DNA of 64,000 bases from contig NZ_OBEB01000005.1 of the NCBI RefSeq assembly GCF_900215315.1, forward strand, positions 1-64,000. The letters run 5' to 3'. The notes under the pieces were generated by a model. That model did no database searches and was not told the DNA's origin. It saw only the letters and a program-made list of their open reading frames with translations. Shown in pieces: positions 48,117 to 57,700 of this stretch (its first letter is position 1; each line of letters starts with the position of its first letter). The translations under genes and the position numbers were made by a program. Source of the DNA: Arsukibacterium tuosuense. GTDB lineage: Bacteria; Pseudomonadota; Gammaproteobacteria; Enterobacterales; Alteromonadaceae.

Positions 48117-48875
48117 ATGCGTATGTTGTTTACTATTTCAGGCTATGTGCTGGCGGGCTATGGCCTGCTGTGCTTACTGTTGTATCTGCTGCAGCGCCAG
48201 TTAATTTATTTTCCGGTACCGGCGCAGTTGCCGCCAACCGATCCGCTGTTGCTGCAACAAGCCAAGGCAACGGTGCTGGTCAGCCGCAAAGAACGCGACT
48301 CTCAGCAAGCGCTACTGTATTTTGGCGGCAATGCCGAGGATGTCAGTGTGTCGCTGCCGGAGTTTGCTGCGGCGTTTCCTGAACATGCTATATATCTGAT
48401 GCATTATCGTGGCTATGGTGGCAGCAGTGGCAAACCTTCAGAGCAGGTGCTGGTTGCAGATGCACTTGCGTTGTATGACCAGGTGCAAAGCAACCATACT
48501 GACATTACGGTAGTAGGCCGCAGCCTGGGCTCTGCTGTTGCGGTGCAACTGGCAGCACAGCGTAAGATAACGCAACTGGTGTTAATTACCCCGTTTGATA
48601 GCCTGAGCGCACTGGCAAGCCGGCAGTTTCCGTTTTTTCCGGTGCAGTGGTTATTAAAAGATACCTATAAATCGGTTGATTATGCGCCAGTGATTAACAG
48701 CCCCACCCTGCTGATCGTAGCAGAGCAGGACGAAATAATAGGCCCCGCCCACAGCGAAGCACTGCATCAGGCCTTTGCGCCCGGTGTGGCCACACTTATT
48801 CGCTATAGTGGTAACCACAACAGCTATCTGAGCGCCAGTCAGCTTGCGGCCTGGCTCGCTGAGGCACCACCATAA
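48117..48875 (+). CDS. Membrane-anchored alpha/beta hydrolase
   Basis: This 252-residue protein has an N-terminal TM (about 6-26) and an alpha/beta hydrolase domain of the ABHD13/BEM46 type. It shows the oxyanion-region MHYRGYGGSSGKPSE, nucleophile GRSLGSAV (Ser near 141), AEQDEIIGPAHS with the acid, and the His in YSGNHNSYL. The active site faces the cytosol or periplasm depending on topology. It sits 23 bp after the RDD gene, on the same strand, and may share its transcript. Substrate unknown. Confidence 0.82.
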   Translation: MRMLFTISGYVLAGYGLLCLLLYLLQRQLIYFPVPAQLPPTDPLLLQQAKATVLVSRKERDSQQALLYFGGNAEDVSVSLPEFAAAFPEHAIYLMHYRGYGGSSGKPSEQVLVADALALYDQVQSNHTDITVVGRSLGSAVAVQLAAQRKITQLVLITPFDSLSALASRQFPFFPVQWLLKDTYKSVDYAPVINSPTLLIVAEQDEIIGPAHSEALHQAFAPGVATLIRYSGNHNSYLSASQLAAWLAEAPP

Positions 48876-48925
48876 GTTTAGTTATAGCCTGGAAATTATC
48901 GGGCGCACTTTACCGTTATCTGCTG

Positions 48926-50269
48926 TCAGCTTTGCTGTTCTTTTTGATCGGCGGCTTTCTCAAAAAAACACATCTGATTGGCGCCGGCTTTTTTGGCTTT
49001 ATACATCGCGTGATCTGCCGCCTGTAATAAAGAGGCCGGGGAGGTAGCATCCTGCGCGTACAGCGCTATACCTAAACTTACCGAAATCTGCACATTATCC
49101 TGAGCGATCTGAAAGGGCGTCGCCAGCGCATCAATAATAGTCTGCGCCACCAGTTCAACATCTGCGTGTTGCTTAGCGCCAGAAAGAATAACGGTAAATT
49201 CATCGCCGCCTAACCTGGCAACGGTATCCTCTTCCCGTACACTTTCAGTCAGGCGTTTTGCCACAGCCGCCAGCAAATGATCACCAGCATCATGGCCAAG
49301 TGCGTCATTAACTTCCTTAAAGCCATCCAGATCCATAAAAAATACAGCCAGTGGCAGGCCACTGCGTTTAGCGTGTTTAACTTCCTGCTCCAGCCTATCC
49401 AGAAAAAGGCGCCGGTTTGGCAGCCCGGTTAGCAGGTCATAATGGGCGTTGTACCATATTTTTTCTGCGGCAACAGCCTGCTCGGTTACGTCCCGGGATA
49501 TACAGACGGTGGCTTCAGTCTCGTTATTCTCGTCCAGTACCGGTGCCAGCAGGTATTCAAACTGCTCACCATTACCCGATGCAAAAGTGTGCACAAATTT
49601 ACCGCGAAAAGTAGACTGATCGACAATAACTTTTTTAAGGTTATGCTGAAAATCAGCGGCAAACGGAAAGCCCAGTTCAAAAGTGGTTTTACCAATAATG
49701 GCTTTGTGAGCCAGCCCGAAAAGATTCGCGGTGGCTTTATTGGCATAGACAAAACGGCCCTCCAGATCCAGTACGTAAATCGGATCGGGTGATGCCAGCA
49801 GAATAGCCCCGAATAAGCGGGTTTCCATTTCTTTGACGACAGCGTAGTGTTGCAGTGATTCGGCCACTGCCTGGTCTATGGCTTCATGAAAGCGGGTTAA
49901 ATCTTCTAATTTATCACCGGCAATGCTTGGGTTGGCTTTGGTCCACAATGACACCACACTGGCCCGCAGCGCCCGAAATTCAGACACCGTTTCCATAACG
50001 CTAAAGCCGCTGGTTTGCCGGTCACTACCATGTATCTCCGCCCAGGACTCTTCAGCCTCTGCCGGTGCAATACCTTTTGATTTTGCAGCTTGTGCTGACT
50101 CACTCTGGTATGAATCGAGGTCATCGGCAATTTCAAGCAACATATCTTTGGCATGGTCACGCAAGCCGGTTTTATTCATATCCTCAGCAGCAAGCAGGGT
50201 TTTAGCAAATGCTTCCCAGTCCTTAAGAATGGGTTCCATGTCTGACCGGATAAACTCAGCTAATCGCAT
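48926..50269 (-). CDS. PAS-containing diguanylate cyclase
   Basis: This 447-residue cytosolic protein has an N-terminal RsbRD-like helical sensor domain (about 1-140), a PAS domain (about 165-275) and a GGDEF domain. GGDEF is at 354-358, and the inhibitory I-site RxxD at 345-348 (REED). It should make cyclic di-GMP with product feedback inhibition. No EAL domain is attached. ATG 50269 is chosen over an in-frame start 20 codons upstream, where no ribosome site is better. Confidence 0.88.
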   Translation of the reverse strand: MRLAEFIRSDMEPILKDWEAFAKTLLAAEDMNKTGLRDHAKDMLLEIADDLDSYQSESAQAAKSKGIAPAEAEESWAEIHGSDRQTSGFSVMETVSEFRALRASVVSLWTKANPSIAGDKLEDLTRFHEAIDQAVAESLQHYAVVKEMETRLFGAILLASPDPIYVLDLEGRFVYANKATANLFGLAHKAIIGKTTFELGFPFAADFQHNLKKVIVDQSTFRGKFVHTFASGNGEQFEYLLAPVLDENNETEATVCISRDVTEQAVAAEKIWYNAHYDLLTGLPNRRLFLDRLEQEVKHAKRSGLPLAVFFMDLDGFKEVNDALGHDAGDHLLAAVAKRLTESVREEDTVARLGGDEFTVILSGAKQHADVELVAQTIIDALATPFQIAQDNVQISVSLGIALYAQDATSPASLLQAADHAMYKAKKAGANQMCFFEKAADQKEQQS

Positions 50270-50597
50270 TTTATGTGTATTTCGTTTAAGGACAGTAATT
50301 AACTGTAGCACGTGTACAGATGCCAACATGCATGATTTAAATTATCTGCCTACTATGTTGCCCTGGCAAGTGGAGAAGCGAGTTGGATCCGGCATGTGGG
50401 GGAGAACAGCTGCAACACCCGCCCTGGCTCGCCACAGCAACTCTCTCGCTCTCGCTCGCTCAGACACTCTGTGTCGACCAAAACGGGGTTCCAGCCGTTC
50501 TTTTCCAGGTTCAAGTTAGCAAGAACGTTGTATCCGGCCACAAGATCTGGCAGGGTTTTACAAAGCACAATAATGAACAGAGAAAGCCAGCTAGCCA
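50270..50597. other. Intergenic block, possibly a dispersed repeat
   Basis: This is 328 bp between divergent genes. It has a CT/GC-rich stretch with repeated TCGCTC units near 50448-50461 and a small dyad AACGG...CCGTT (50482-50499). Short ORFs overlap in all frames on both strands, as in dispersed non-coding repeats, but no copy of the block is seen elsewhere in this window. Confidence 0.35.
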
Positions 50598-51056
50598 ATG
50601 AAAAAATTTTTGCAACGCGCCCTGCTCACTGTGTCAGCCCTGATAATTCTGGCAGTCGGCTACCTGTGGCTGACCTTTGTCAGCCCGCTTGGTTATAAGC
50701 CAAGCGGCGAATTACCAGCGATTGATGATAACGCCAGCTATTCGGTTTTTGTTTACGGCACCCTGAAAAAGCCCTGGGTGCGCGCTCTGGTAATGGGCCG
50801 CGCCGGCACTGGTAAACCAGCCACCCTACCCGGCTATCAGAAAGACGCGTTGGATATAAAACCCACGCCTGGCGCGGTTACCGAAGGCCTGGTTATTACC
50901 GTAACTGGCACTGAGCTTAGAGCCCTGGACAGATATGAGCGGCTGGGTGTGCGCTACCAACGGGTTCAATTAACGTTGGCTAATGGTCAGTCAGCCTGGG
51001 TTTATCAACTTATGGACCCGCTGGTGCAGGAGCTAACAAACGAGCTAACCGATTAA
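50598..51056 (+). CDS. Gamma-glutamylcyclotransferase-like protein
   Basis: This 152-residue protein has an N-terminal TM anchor (about 7-28) and a GGACT/AIG2 fold. VFVYGTLKKPWVRALVMG is the YGTL substrate-binding loop, and LDRYERLGVRYQRVQ carries the catalytic Glu candidate. Soluble members cyclise gamma-glutamyl groups to 5-oxoproline. Membrane anchoring suggests it acts at the periplasmic face. It is likely monocistronic. Confidence 0.8.
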   Translation: MKKFLQRALLTVSALIILAVGYLWLTFVSPLGYKPSGELPAIDDNASYSVFVYGTLKKPWVRALVMGRAGTGKPATLPGYQKDALDIKPTPGAVTEGLVITVTGTELRALDRYERLGVRYQRVQLTLANGQSAWVYQLMDPLVQELTNELTD

Positions 51057-51121
51057 CCCTGTAGTGATCCCGGTGAGTGAGAAAGAGTATTGTGTCCGGC
51101 ATATATGCTGCCTAACCAGAA

Positions 51122-51718
51122 CTAAGAGTTAAGCAGCACCCACCAGGTCAGGCTGGAGATCACCAGCCACAGCAGTGGGATAATAGCGCTTAGCCACAAC
51201 AGCCAGCCTCTGAGCATAATAAGTAGCAGGCCCAGGGTGGCAATAGCGGTAGGGTCGGCAAAAATACCGAATACTTCTGCCTGATACCAGGAATCGCCAC
51301 TTAGCAGGCCAATAAACGGCCAGCCCACCAGCCCGGTCAGGGCTAATATCAAACCAACAATGACCGCTGGCCGATTGTCTGGTGCTGTTTTAGCAAGGCC
51401 TTTACCGCTTAGCGCGATAAGCAACAGCATTACCGCCTCGGCGATAAAAGCATAGCCAATATAATTACCGGCCCAGTTTAGCTCAGCATAGTGCCGGATA
51501 AAAAACGCATAACCGACCCATGCCCATAGCGGTGCCAGCAATATGCTGCCGGCTCTGACTTTATGTCGCAGTGCCAGCAGCAGCACCAGTACACCCAGTA
51601 ACAGCGTAAGAACATGTAAAGGCCAAAAAGATTCGCCAATACGCTCCAGTAACCGGAAATAAACGTCGCGGCTAAACGGAATAAACTGTTGCAACTGATA
51701 AGCTGAACCGTCGCTCAT
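51122..51718 (-). CDS. DUF6064-like polytopic membrane protein
   Basis: This 198-residue protein has about six TM segments. It opens LQQFIPFSRDVYFRLLERIGE and continues with WPLHVLTLLLGVLVLLLALR, the pattern I recall for DUF6064. Function unknown. It overlaps the aldo/keto reductase by 4 bp (stop/start), so the two are translationally coupled. Confidence 0.7.
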   Translation of the reverse strand: MSDGSAYQLQQFIPFSRDVYFRLLERIGESFWPLHVLTLLLGVLVLLLALRHKVRAGSILLAPLWAWVGYAFFIRHYAELNWAGNYIGYAFIAEAVMLLLIALSGKGLAKTAPDNRPAVIVGLILALTGLVGWPFIGLLSGDSWYQAEVFGIFADPTAIATLGLLLIMLRGWLLWLSAIIPLLWLVISSLTWWVLLNS

Positions 51719-52671
51719 AACGCCTCTATATAGCGCTGCATGCGCTGCCGGGCGCTGGCAGATGGCATAACCCCGCTGCCCGCTGCCATATTCTCCTGCA
51801 TATGAGCAACCTGGGAAGTAGCTGGTATAGCGCAGGTAATGGCCGGATGACTGACAATAAACTTCAGTAAAAAGTCGGCCCAGTTACTGCTGCCACATTC
51901 CTCTGCCGCCCACTCTGGCAGTGGCTGATTACGCCGCTGCAAGCCCTTAATCAAACTGCCGCCATCGTACGGTCGGTTGGCGATAACGGCAATGCCCTTC
52001 TCTTGTGCTAATGGCAGCAAACGCTGCTCAACCGCACGATGGGTAATGTTGTAAGTCAGCTGGATAAAGTCGATATCTTCCGACGCCATAATCTGCTCCA
52101 AATCTTTATGGCGCCGGCCGTGTGACGTGGTAATACCGATATGGCCGATTTTGCCGTCAGCTTTCATCTGACGCAGCGCTGCCAGATGCTCGCGCCAGTC
52201 CGTCAGGTTATGCACCTGCATCAGATTAAAGTGCTCTAGCTGCCAGCGTTGTTTTAAATCAGCTACCTGCTCGCGGGCTGAACCGCCGGCCGGGCTCCAG
52301 ACTTTTTCTGCTGCAAACAGGCTGTCGGGAAGGCCCAGTTTTTGTAAGGCATACCCCATCACATCAGGTGCTGAGCCATACATCGGCGAGGAGTCAATCA
52401 GACCACCGCCATGTTCAAAAAAAGCTTTTACCACTTGCGTTCTGGCATCGAGCAATTTGGGATCGCTGCCGACATTAAAGGTGCGCCACGTACCCATGCC
52501 AATTGCCGGCAGCGCTTTGCCGGCCTTGCCAAATTTCTTTTGTAACATGCCGTTATTGGCGGGGTTAGCAGCAGCCGGGCCGGCAGCAACAGGCAACGAC
52601 GGCAATAAACCGGCCGTAATTGCTGCAGCCAGCAACTTCAGGCTTTGCCTGCGGCTTAAACGATTATTCAT
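51715..52671 (-). CDS. Tat-exported aldo/keto reductase
   Basis: This 318-residue protein has a twin-arginine signal (SRRQSLKLLAAAI, residues 5-17) followed by a hydrophobic stretch and AXA-type cleavage near 30. The TIM-barrel then shows the AKR tetrad: Asp in LIDSSPMYG, Tyr in the same stretch, Lys in FAAEKVW and His in MQVHNLTDW. Export of a folded, NADPH-dependent enzyme is unusual but seen for other Tat-linked AKRs. It is followed with a 4-bp overlap by a DUF6064-like membrane gene, perhaps its electron or substrate partner. Confidence 0.85.
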   Translation of the reverse strand: MNNRLSRRQSLKLLAAAITAGLLPSLPVAAGPAAANPANNGMLQKKFGKAGKALPAIGMGTWRTFNVGSDPKLLDARTQVVKAFFEHGGGLIDSSPMYGSAPDVMGYALQKLGLPDSLFAAEKVWSPAGGSAREQVADLKQRWQLEHFNLMQVHNLTDWREHLAALRQMKADGKIGHIGITTSHGRRHKDLEQIMASEDIDFIQLTYNITHRAVEQRLLPLAQEKGIAVIANRPYDGGSLIKGLQRRNQPLPEWAAEECGSSNWADFLLKFIVSHPAITCAIPATSQVAHMQENMAAGSGVMPSASARQRMQRYIEAL

Positions 52672-52839
52672 GCTCTGCCCCCTTCCGCATTTTTCGGCTT
52701 ATCTGCCTGAAACAGTTGTAAAGCATAACAGCTGCTGTTTAATGTCGCCAAACCAGAGGCAGCAAACGACCGGCATAGACAGACATTTCTGCGCCAAGTA
52801 AACTGGACCATAATTTGATTCAACAACAAGGTAATAAGT

Positions 52840-53085
52840 GTGAGCAAAGAAATCTTAACTGAACAACAATTGGCTGAAATTAAAAGCGAGTTTGAGTTTT
52901 TTGACCGTGATGGTAATGGCCAGATTGATATTGCTGAATTTATTGAGCTATTGACCGTACTGGCACCGAAAACAAAGGCCAACCATGTTGACGAAGGGTT
53001 TAAGCTTATCGACAAAAATAATGATGGTTTTATCGATTTTGCTGAATTTCTGGAGTGGTGGCAGCAGTGCTGGTGGGAGTATTGA
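52840..53085 (+). CDS. Two EF-hand calcium-binding protein
   Basis: This 81-residue protein has two canonical EF-hand loops, DRDGNGQIDIAEF at about 23-35 and DKNNDGFIDFAEF at about 59-71. Both have Asp/Asn at positions 1, 3 and 5 and Glu at 12. It resembles half of a calmodulin. No signal peptide. The start is GTG with AAGG upstream. Its 3' end overlaps the convergent hydrolase gene by 56 bp. A role in calcium sensing or buffering is inference. Confidence 0.88.
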   Translation: MSKEILTEQQLAEIKSEFEFFDRDGNGQIDIAEFIELLTVLAPKTKANHVDEGFKLIDKNNDGFIDFAEFLEWWQQCWWEY

Positions 53086-53650
53086 GGAATAGCGGGTTCA
53101 GCATACTCTTTATAACATCAAGATATTGCTGATAGCCTGCCTCACTAAAAGCGGCAGCTGGCGGGTTCATAAAGCCATGCTTGTAAGGGGTTTTCACCGC
53201 GCTGACTGCCGGTTTTTCTGATAACAGCTGCAGCATGGTATCGACGTTAAAATGCAGCTCGCTGACGCCAAATATTATCCTCGTCGGTATATCAGGTGTC
53301 AGTTTCAGATGCTGATAAATTTGCCCCGGATAAAACAACATAGCCTGTTTCACGTTGGCTGCTGCCGGCGAAGATAACGCCCGCCACAAGGCGCTGGCAC
53401 CGGCGCTAAAACCAATCGCTAACTCAACCGGTTGCTGGATGGCACTGACAACCTGACTGACATAACGATCATGACCGCATCTTTCGCAATACGTTGCATA
53501 GGCCTGCTGCTCATTGCTAAAACTCTGAGGTTGCTGCTGGTACGGATCGGTAAGGGTTATGGTGTAGTCACCGGCTAAATCCTGCGACAGGCGCTCTACC
53601 CCGCTGCAGAGTCCAAAAATGTCGGTGATAATTGCGATATGTCTGGGCAT
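53030..53650 (-). CDS. Dienelactone-hydrolase-like alpha/beta hydrolase
   Basis: This 206-residue protein has ITDIFGLCSGVERL near the N-terminus (the DLH-type D-I-F-G start), GFSAGASALWRAL with Ser as the nucleophile, and KHGFMNP with the His. Classic DLH has Cys there; Ser gives an esterase-like site. ATG 53650 with CGGAG upstream is preferred to an in-frame start 20 codons earlier. It follows the OmpV-like gene by 13 bp and overlaps the EF-hand gene by 56 bp at the 3' end. Confidence 0.82.
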   Translation of the reverse strand: MPRHIAIITDIFGLCSGVERLSQDLAGDYTITLTDPYQQQPQSFSNEQQAYATYCERCGHDRYVSQVVSAIQQPVELAIGFSAGASALWRALSSPAAANVKQAMLFYPGQIYQHLKLTPDIPTRIIFGVSELHFNVDTMLQLLSEKPAVSAVKTPYKHGFMNPPAAAFSEAGYQQYLDVIKSMLNPLFLNTPTSTAATTPEIQQNR

Positions 53651-53663
53651 TGCCGCTCCGGGA

Positions 53664-54443
53664 TTAAAAAAACCTCGACCATGATAAAAATGCCGAGACA
53701 CCAGTATCACGATCGGTTAACGGGCTATTGCTGATACTGTCGTCGTACCAATGGTGTTCAATGCCCAGCCGGGTCATCCCGCCAAAAAACACAGGGGTGC
53801 TTAACGATATACCGGCATTGTAATTTACGGCTGAGGCCGCGCGATAGGCCGAACGACTGGCAGTAGCTTCTTCCAGCCGCACGCCGTAGTAATAATCGAC
53901 CAGCTTGCTGTCTGAATAGCTGACGCCTGCTTTAGGTTCGAGCTGCACCGGGCCAAAACGCATACCGTAGCCTACAGCCAGTTTAGCCTCCTGCCCCTTT
54001 GAATTACCCAGTAAATCGTGCAGGGTTTCAGCTTCAACCTGCCAGCCATTTTGGCGCCACTGCACCCCAAAACCGCCATCCAGTGAGCTTTTACGCTTAG
54101 CCATACCAATAAATACACTACTGTCCGATTCGTCAAAACCGGCGAACCGCGGCGCCAGTTTGGCACTGAAACTAACATTACCTTGCTGCAGCAACTGATA
54201 ACTGACAAAAGGACCATAAACCGACAGCTTTTCGCCGCGGTAACCAATTAAAGGCAGTGGGATAGTGCGGCGTTTATAACCACGGTAAATTTCCTGATTA
54301 ACGCCGATACCCACCCCGTACAGAAAACCCTGCGGTGGTTGTTGTACATTGGCTTGCTGACTTTGCTGAGCCTGTACCGAACTACTTAACAATAAGCCGA
54401 TGCCAAGCGCAATTGTGCTGAAATATTGACGAAAATTATGCAT
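53664..54443 (-). CDS. MipA/OmpV family outer-membrane protein
   Basis: This 259-residue precursor has a signal peptide (MHNFRQYFSTIALGIGLL ... SVQAQ) and a barrel with YRGYKRRTIPLPLIGYRGEK, ending SAFLSWSRFF. The MipA/OmpV signature and terminal Phe fit an outer-membrane scaffold. MipA in E. coli links murein synthase and hydrolase; other members act in stress or envelope functions. ATG 54443 is preferred over a TTG two codons earlier because AAGG precedes it. The hydrolase gene follows 13 bp later. Confidence 0.85.
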   Translation of the reverse strand: MHNFRQYFSTIALGIGLLLSSSVQAQQSQQANVQQPPQGFLYGVGIGVNQEIYRGYKRRTIPLPLIGYRGEKLSVYGPFVSYQLLQQGNVSFSAKLAPRFAGFDESDSSVFIGMAKRKSSLDGGFGVQWRQNGWQVEAETLHDLLGNSKGQEAKLAVGYGMRFGPVQLEPKAGVSYSDSKLVDYYYGVRLEEATASRSAYRAASAVNYNAGISLSTPVFFGGMTRLGIEHHWYDDSISNSPLTDRDTGVSAFLSWSRFF

Positions 54444-54747
54444 TTGCAAACCTTAGAGTCGTTGTTTACCTGAACTTGCAGCCTATAACACTGTCAGGCT
54501 TATTACTGTAGTCAGATGTAATCCGATCAGCCAACAATCCTGAATCAACGCTGGCAGCATTGCTATTTTGACAGAAACAGCAGCATTTTATACGGCTAAA
54601 TTGCAGTTACGCCCTGCAAACTAGGGATAAATACCGCAATTAAGCCAGCACATTCTGCTACATTTTGATTAGTATGCACGCTTACTTTCGTGCCACCCCA
54701 TCGGCTAGTGTACTTAGGGTCAGCCACCATTTTGTTAAGGGTTAATT
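54444..54747. promoter_or_regulatory. Divergent region, OmpV-like versus putA
   Basis: This is 304 bp of AT-rich DNA. TTGACA (54568-54573) followed by TATACG after a short 15-bp spacer could serve putA. No palindrome of PutR/RHH type stands out, and no ORF is credible. AAGGG lies 8 bp before the putA start. Confidence 0.4.
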
Positions 54748-57700
54748 ATGTTATTTACTGGTGATTTAACTACCGAATGTCCAATCAGACAAAAAATCCG
54801 TGATTACTACCGGATTGATGAAAATCAGATCATTGACATGTTATTACCACTGGCTGAAGTGGGTGTGAAAGCACGGAGCAGGGCCTGGGAGCGAGCACGG
54901 CAAATTGTATTGAACATCCGTAAAGATCAGGATGGCCAGGGCGGTATTGATGCCTTACTAAATGAGTTTTCCCTGTCCAGCGAAGAAGGCGTGGTACTGA
55001 TGTGTCTGGCCGAAGCACTGCTTAGGGTGCCGGATAAGAAAACTCAGGATATGCTGATTCGTGACAAATTAGCCAATGGCGACTGGAGCTCGCATTTAGG
55101 TAGCAGCGACTCGCTGTTTGTGAATGCCTCATCCTGGGGCCTGTTAGTTACCGGTAAAATGGTCAACTACTCTGATCATAGTAAGGCTGAGCAGTTCGGT
55201 ATTCTGAAAAAAACCCTGGGGCGGCTCGGCGAGCCTGTTATTCGCCGCTCAGTTAATTTTGCCATGAAAATTATGGGCAAACAGTTTGTTATGGGTACCA
55301 CCATTGATGATGCTATTGATCGCGCGGCTGACACAGAGAAAAAAGGCTACGTGTATTCCTACGACATGCTGGGCGAAGGTGCCCGCACCATGGCCGATGC
55401 CGACCGTTACTACCAAAGTTATTTAACCGCTATTCACGCCATTGGTAAAGCAGCAAAAGGCCGTGGCCCGATTAAAAGCCCCGGTATTTCAGTAAAACTG
55501 TCGGCGATTCATCCACGCTATGAATTTAGTCACCGTGAACGGGTAATGACCGAACTACTGCCCAAATTAAAAGAGTTAGTTCTGGTCGCCAAAAAATATG
55601 ATATTGGTTTCACTGTTGATGCCGAAGAAGCTGACCGGCTGGATATCTCACTGGATATTATTGAAGCTATATTCAGTGATCCGGATTTAGGCGACTGGAC
55701 CGGTTTTGGCCTGGCAGTACAAGCCTATCAGAAACGTGCTGTTTTCGTTATAGAGTGGTTAACTCAGTTAGCGCGTAAAGTTGGCCGCCAGATAATGGTT
55801 CGGCTGGTTAAAGGCGCGTATTGGGATACCGAGATTAAAACCACTCAGCAAGATGGCCTCGATCACTACCCGGTATTTACCCGCAAGGCCTCAACCGATG
55901 TGTCTTACAAAGCCTGTGCCATTAAAATGCTGGAAGCCCGTGACGTCTTGTACCCGCAATTTGCCACGCACAACGCGTATACCGCTGCTACCATTTTAGA
56001 AGTTGCCAAAGGCGATAACACCGGCTTTGAATTCCAGCGCCTGCACGGCATGGGCGAGTCACTGTTCGATCAGATTGTTACCGAAGAAAAAATTCAGTGC
56101 CGGGTATATGCCCCGGTTGGCGAGCATGAAAACCTGTTGGCCTATTTAGTGCGTCGCCTGCTGGAAAACGGCGCCAACTCATCGTTTGTAAATGCTATTG
56201 TCGACACCACGCAACCGGTGGAAGCGCTGCTACCTGATCCGGTAGAAACCCTGCAGGGTCTGCGCAACAAATATAATACCCAGATTAAAATGCCGATAGA
56301 TTTATACGGCGCTGAGCGTTCTAACTCGCGCGGGATGGATTTAACCGACATTAACAGCCTGATGCCGTTTAAAGCTAACCTGGAGCGCTGGTTTAAAGAG
56401 CATTTAATTAGCGAAGATACGGTACCCACCGGCGCAGTACCGGTGAAAAACCCGGCCAATCATCAGGAGATTATTGGCCATGTGACTATGCACAACACCG
56501 AGCAAATGCAGCAGTTGCTGAGCAATGCCGATGAAGCCTTTACTGACTGGTCACAAACCCCGATAGCCCAGCGCGCGAATCTGTTGCGGCGGATAGCTGA
56601 TATTCTGGAACGTCATCACGACGAGCTGGTGGCGATTTGTATTAAAGAAGCCGGTAAAGTTGCTCAGGATGGTATTGATGAAGTGCGTGAAGCGGTCGAT
56701 TTTTGTCGCTACTATGCCGCCCGCGCCGAAGAGTTAGCTAAGGACGAGCGCTTTGAACCACGTGGGGTTATTTTATGTATCAGCCCGTGGAATTTCCCAC
56801 TGGCTATTTTCCTGGGTCAGGTCGCCGCTGCTATTGTTACCGGTAATACCGTTATCGCCAAACCGGCCGAACAAACCAGTCTGATTGCCCTGCGTACTAT
56901 TGAACTGATGCACATTGTCGGTTTACCAGAGCATGTGGTGCAGGCCGTTATCGCCCGCGGCAGTGATGTGGGTAAAACCATAGTGCCGGACTCGCGCATT
57001 CAGGCAGTAATGTTTACCGGTTCGACCGACACCGGCACCCTGATTGCCCAGACCCTGGCTAACCGTAATGATATTCAGGTACCACTGATTGCCGAAACCG
57101 GTGGTCAGAACTGCATGATTGTTGACTCAACCGCCCTGCCCGAGCAGGTGGTGGATGATGTTATCAGCTCTGGCTTTCAAAGTGCCGGCCAGCGCTGCTC
57201 AGCGCTGCGGGTGCTGTTTATTCAGGAAGACGTCGCCGACGGCATTATTACCATGCTAAAAGGCGCGCTGGAAGAAATGCACGTTGGCGATCCGGCGCTG
57301 TTAAGCACCGACATTGGTCCGGTTATTGATGCCAAAGCCCTGAAAAACCTGGAAGAGCATGTCGAGTACCTGAAAGACAAAGCCACCCTGCACTACCAGT
57401 GCGGCATACCGGATAACAGCAAGAACGGTGCTTACTTCTTTGCGCCACGGCTGTATGAGATTAAAGACTTGTCGGTACTGAAACGCGAAGTTTTTGGCCC
57501 TTGTGTCCATGTGATCCGCTTTAGTGCCAAAGATCTGGATAAAGTCATCGACCAGATTAATGGTACCGGCTATGGCCTGACCATGGGTATTCACTCACGG
57601 ATCGAAGAGCGCTGTGAGTATCTGGCGAAAATGTCGCGCGCCGGCAACGTCTACGTTAACCGCAATATGATTGGTGCTATTGTCGGTGCCCAGCCATTTG

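Noticed and set aside
50353-50698. Several ORFs of 70-100 codons on both strands
   Set aside because: They overlap each other and the real GGACT gene, lack ribosome sites and look like a non-coding repeat.
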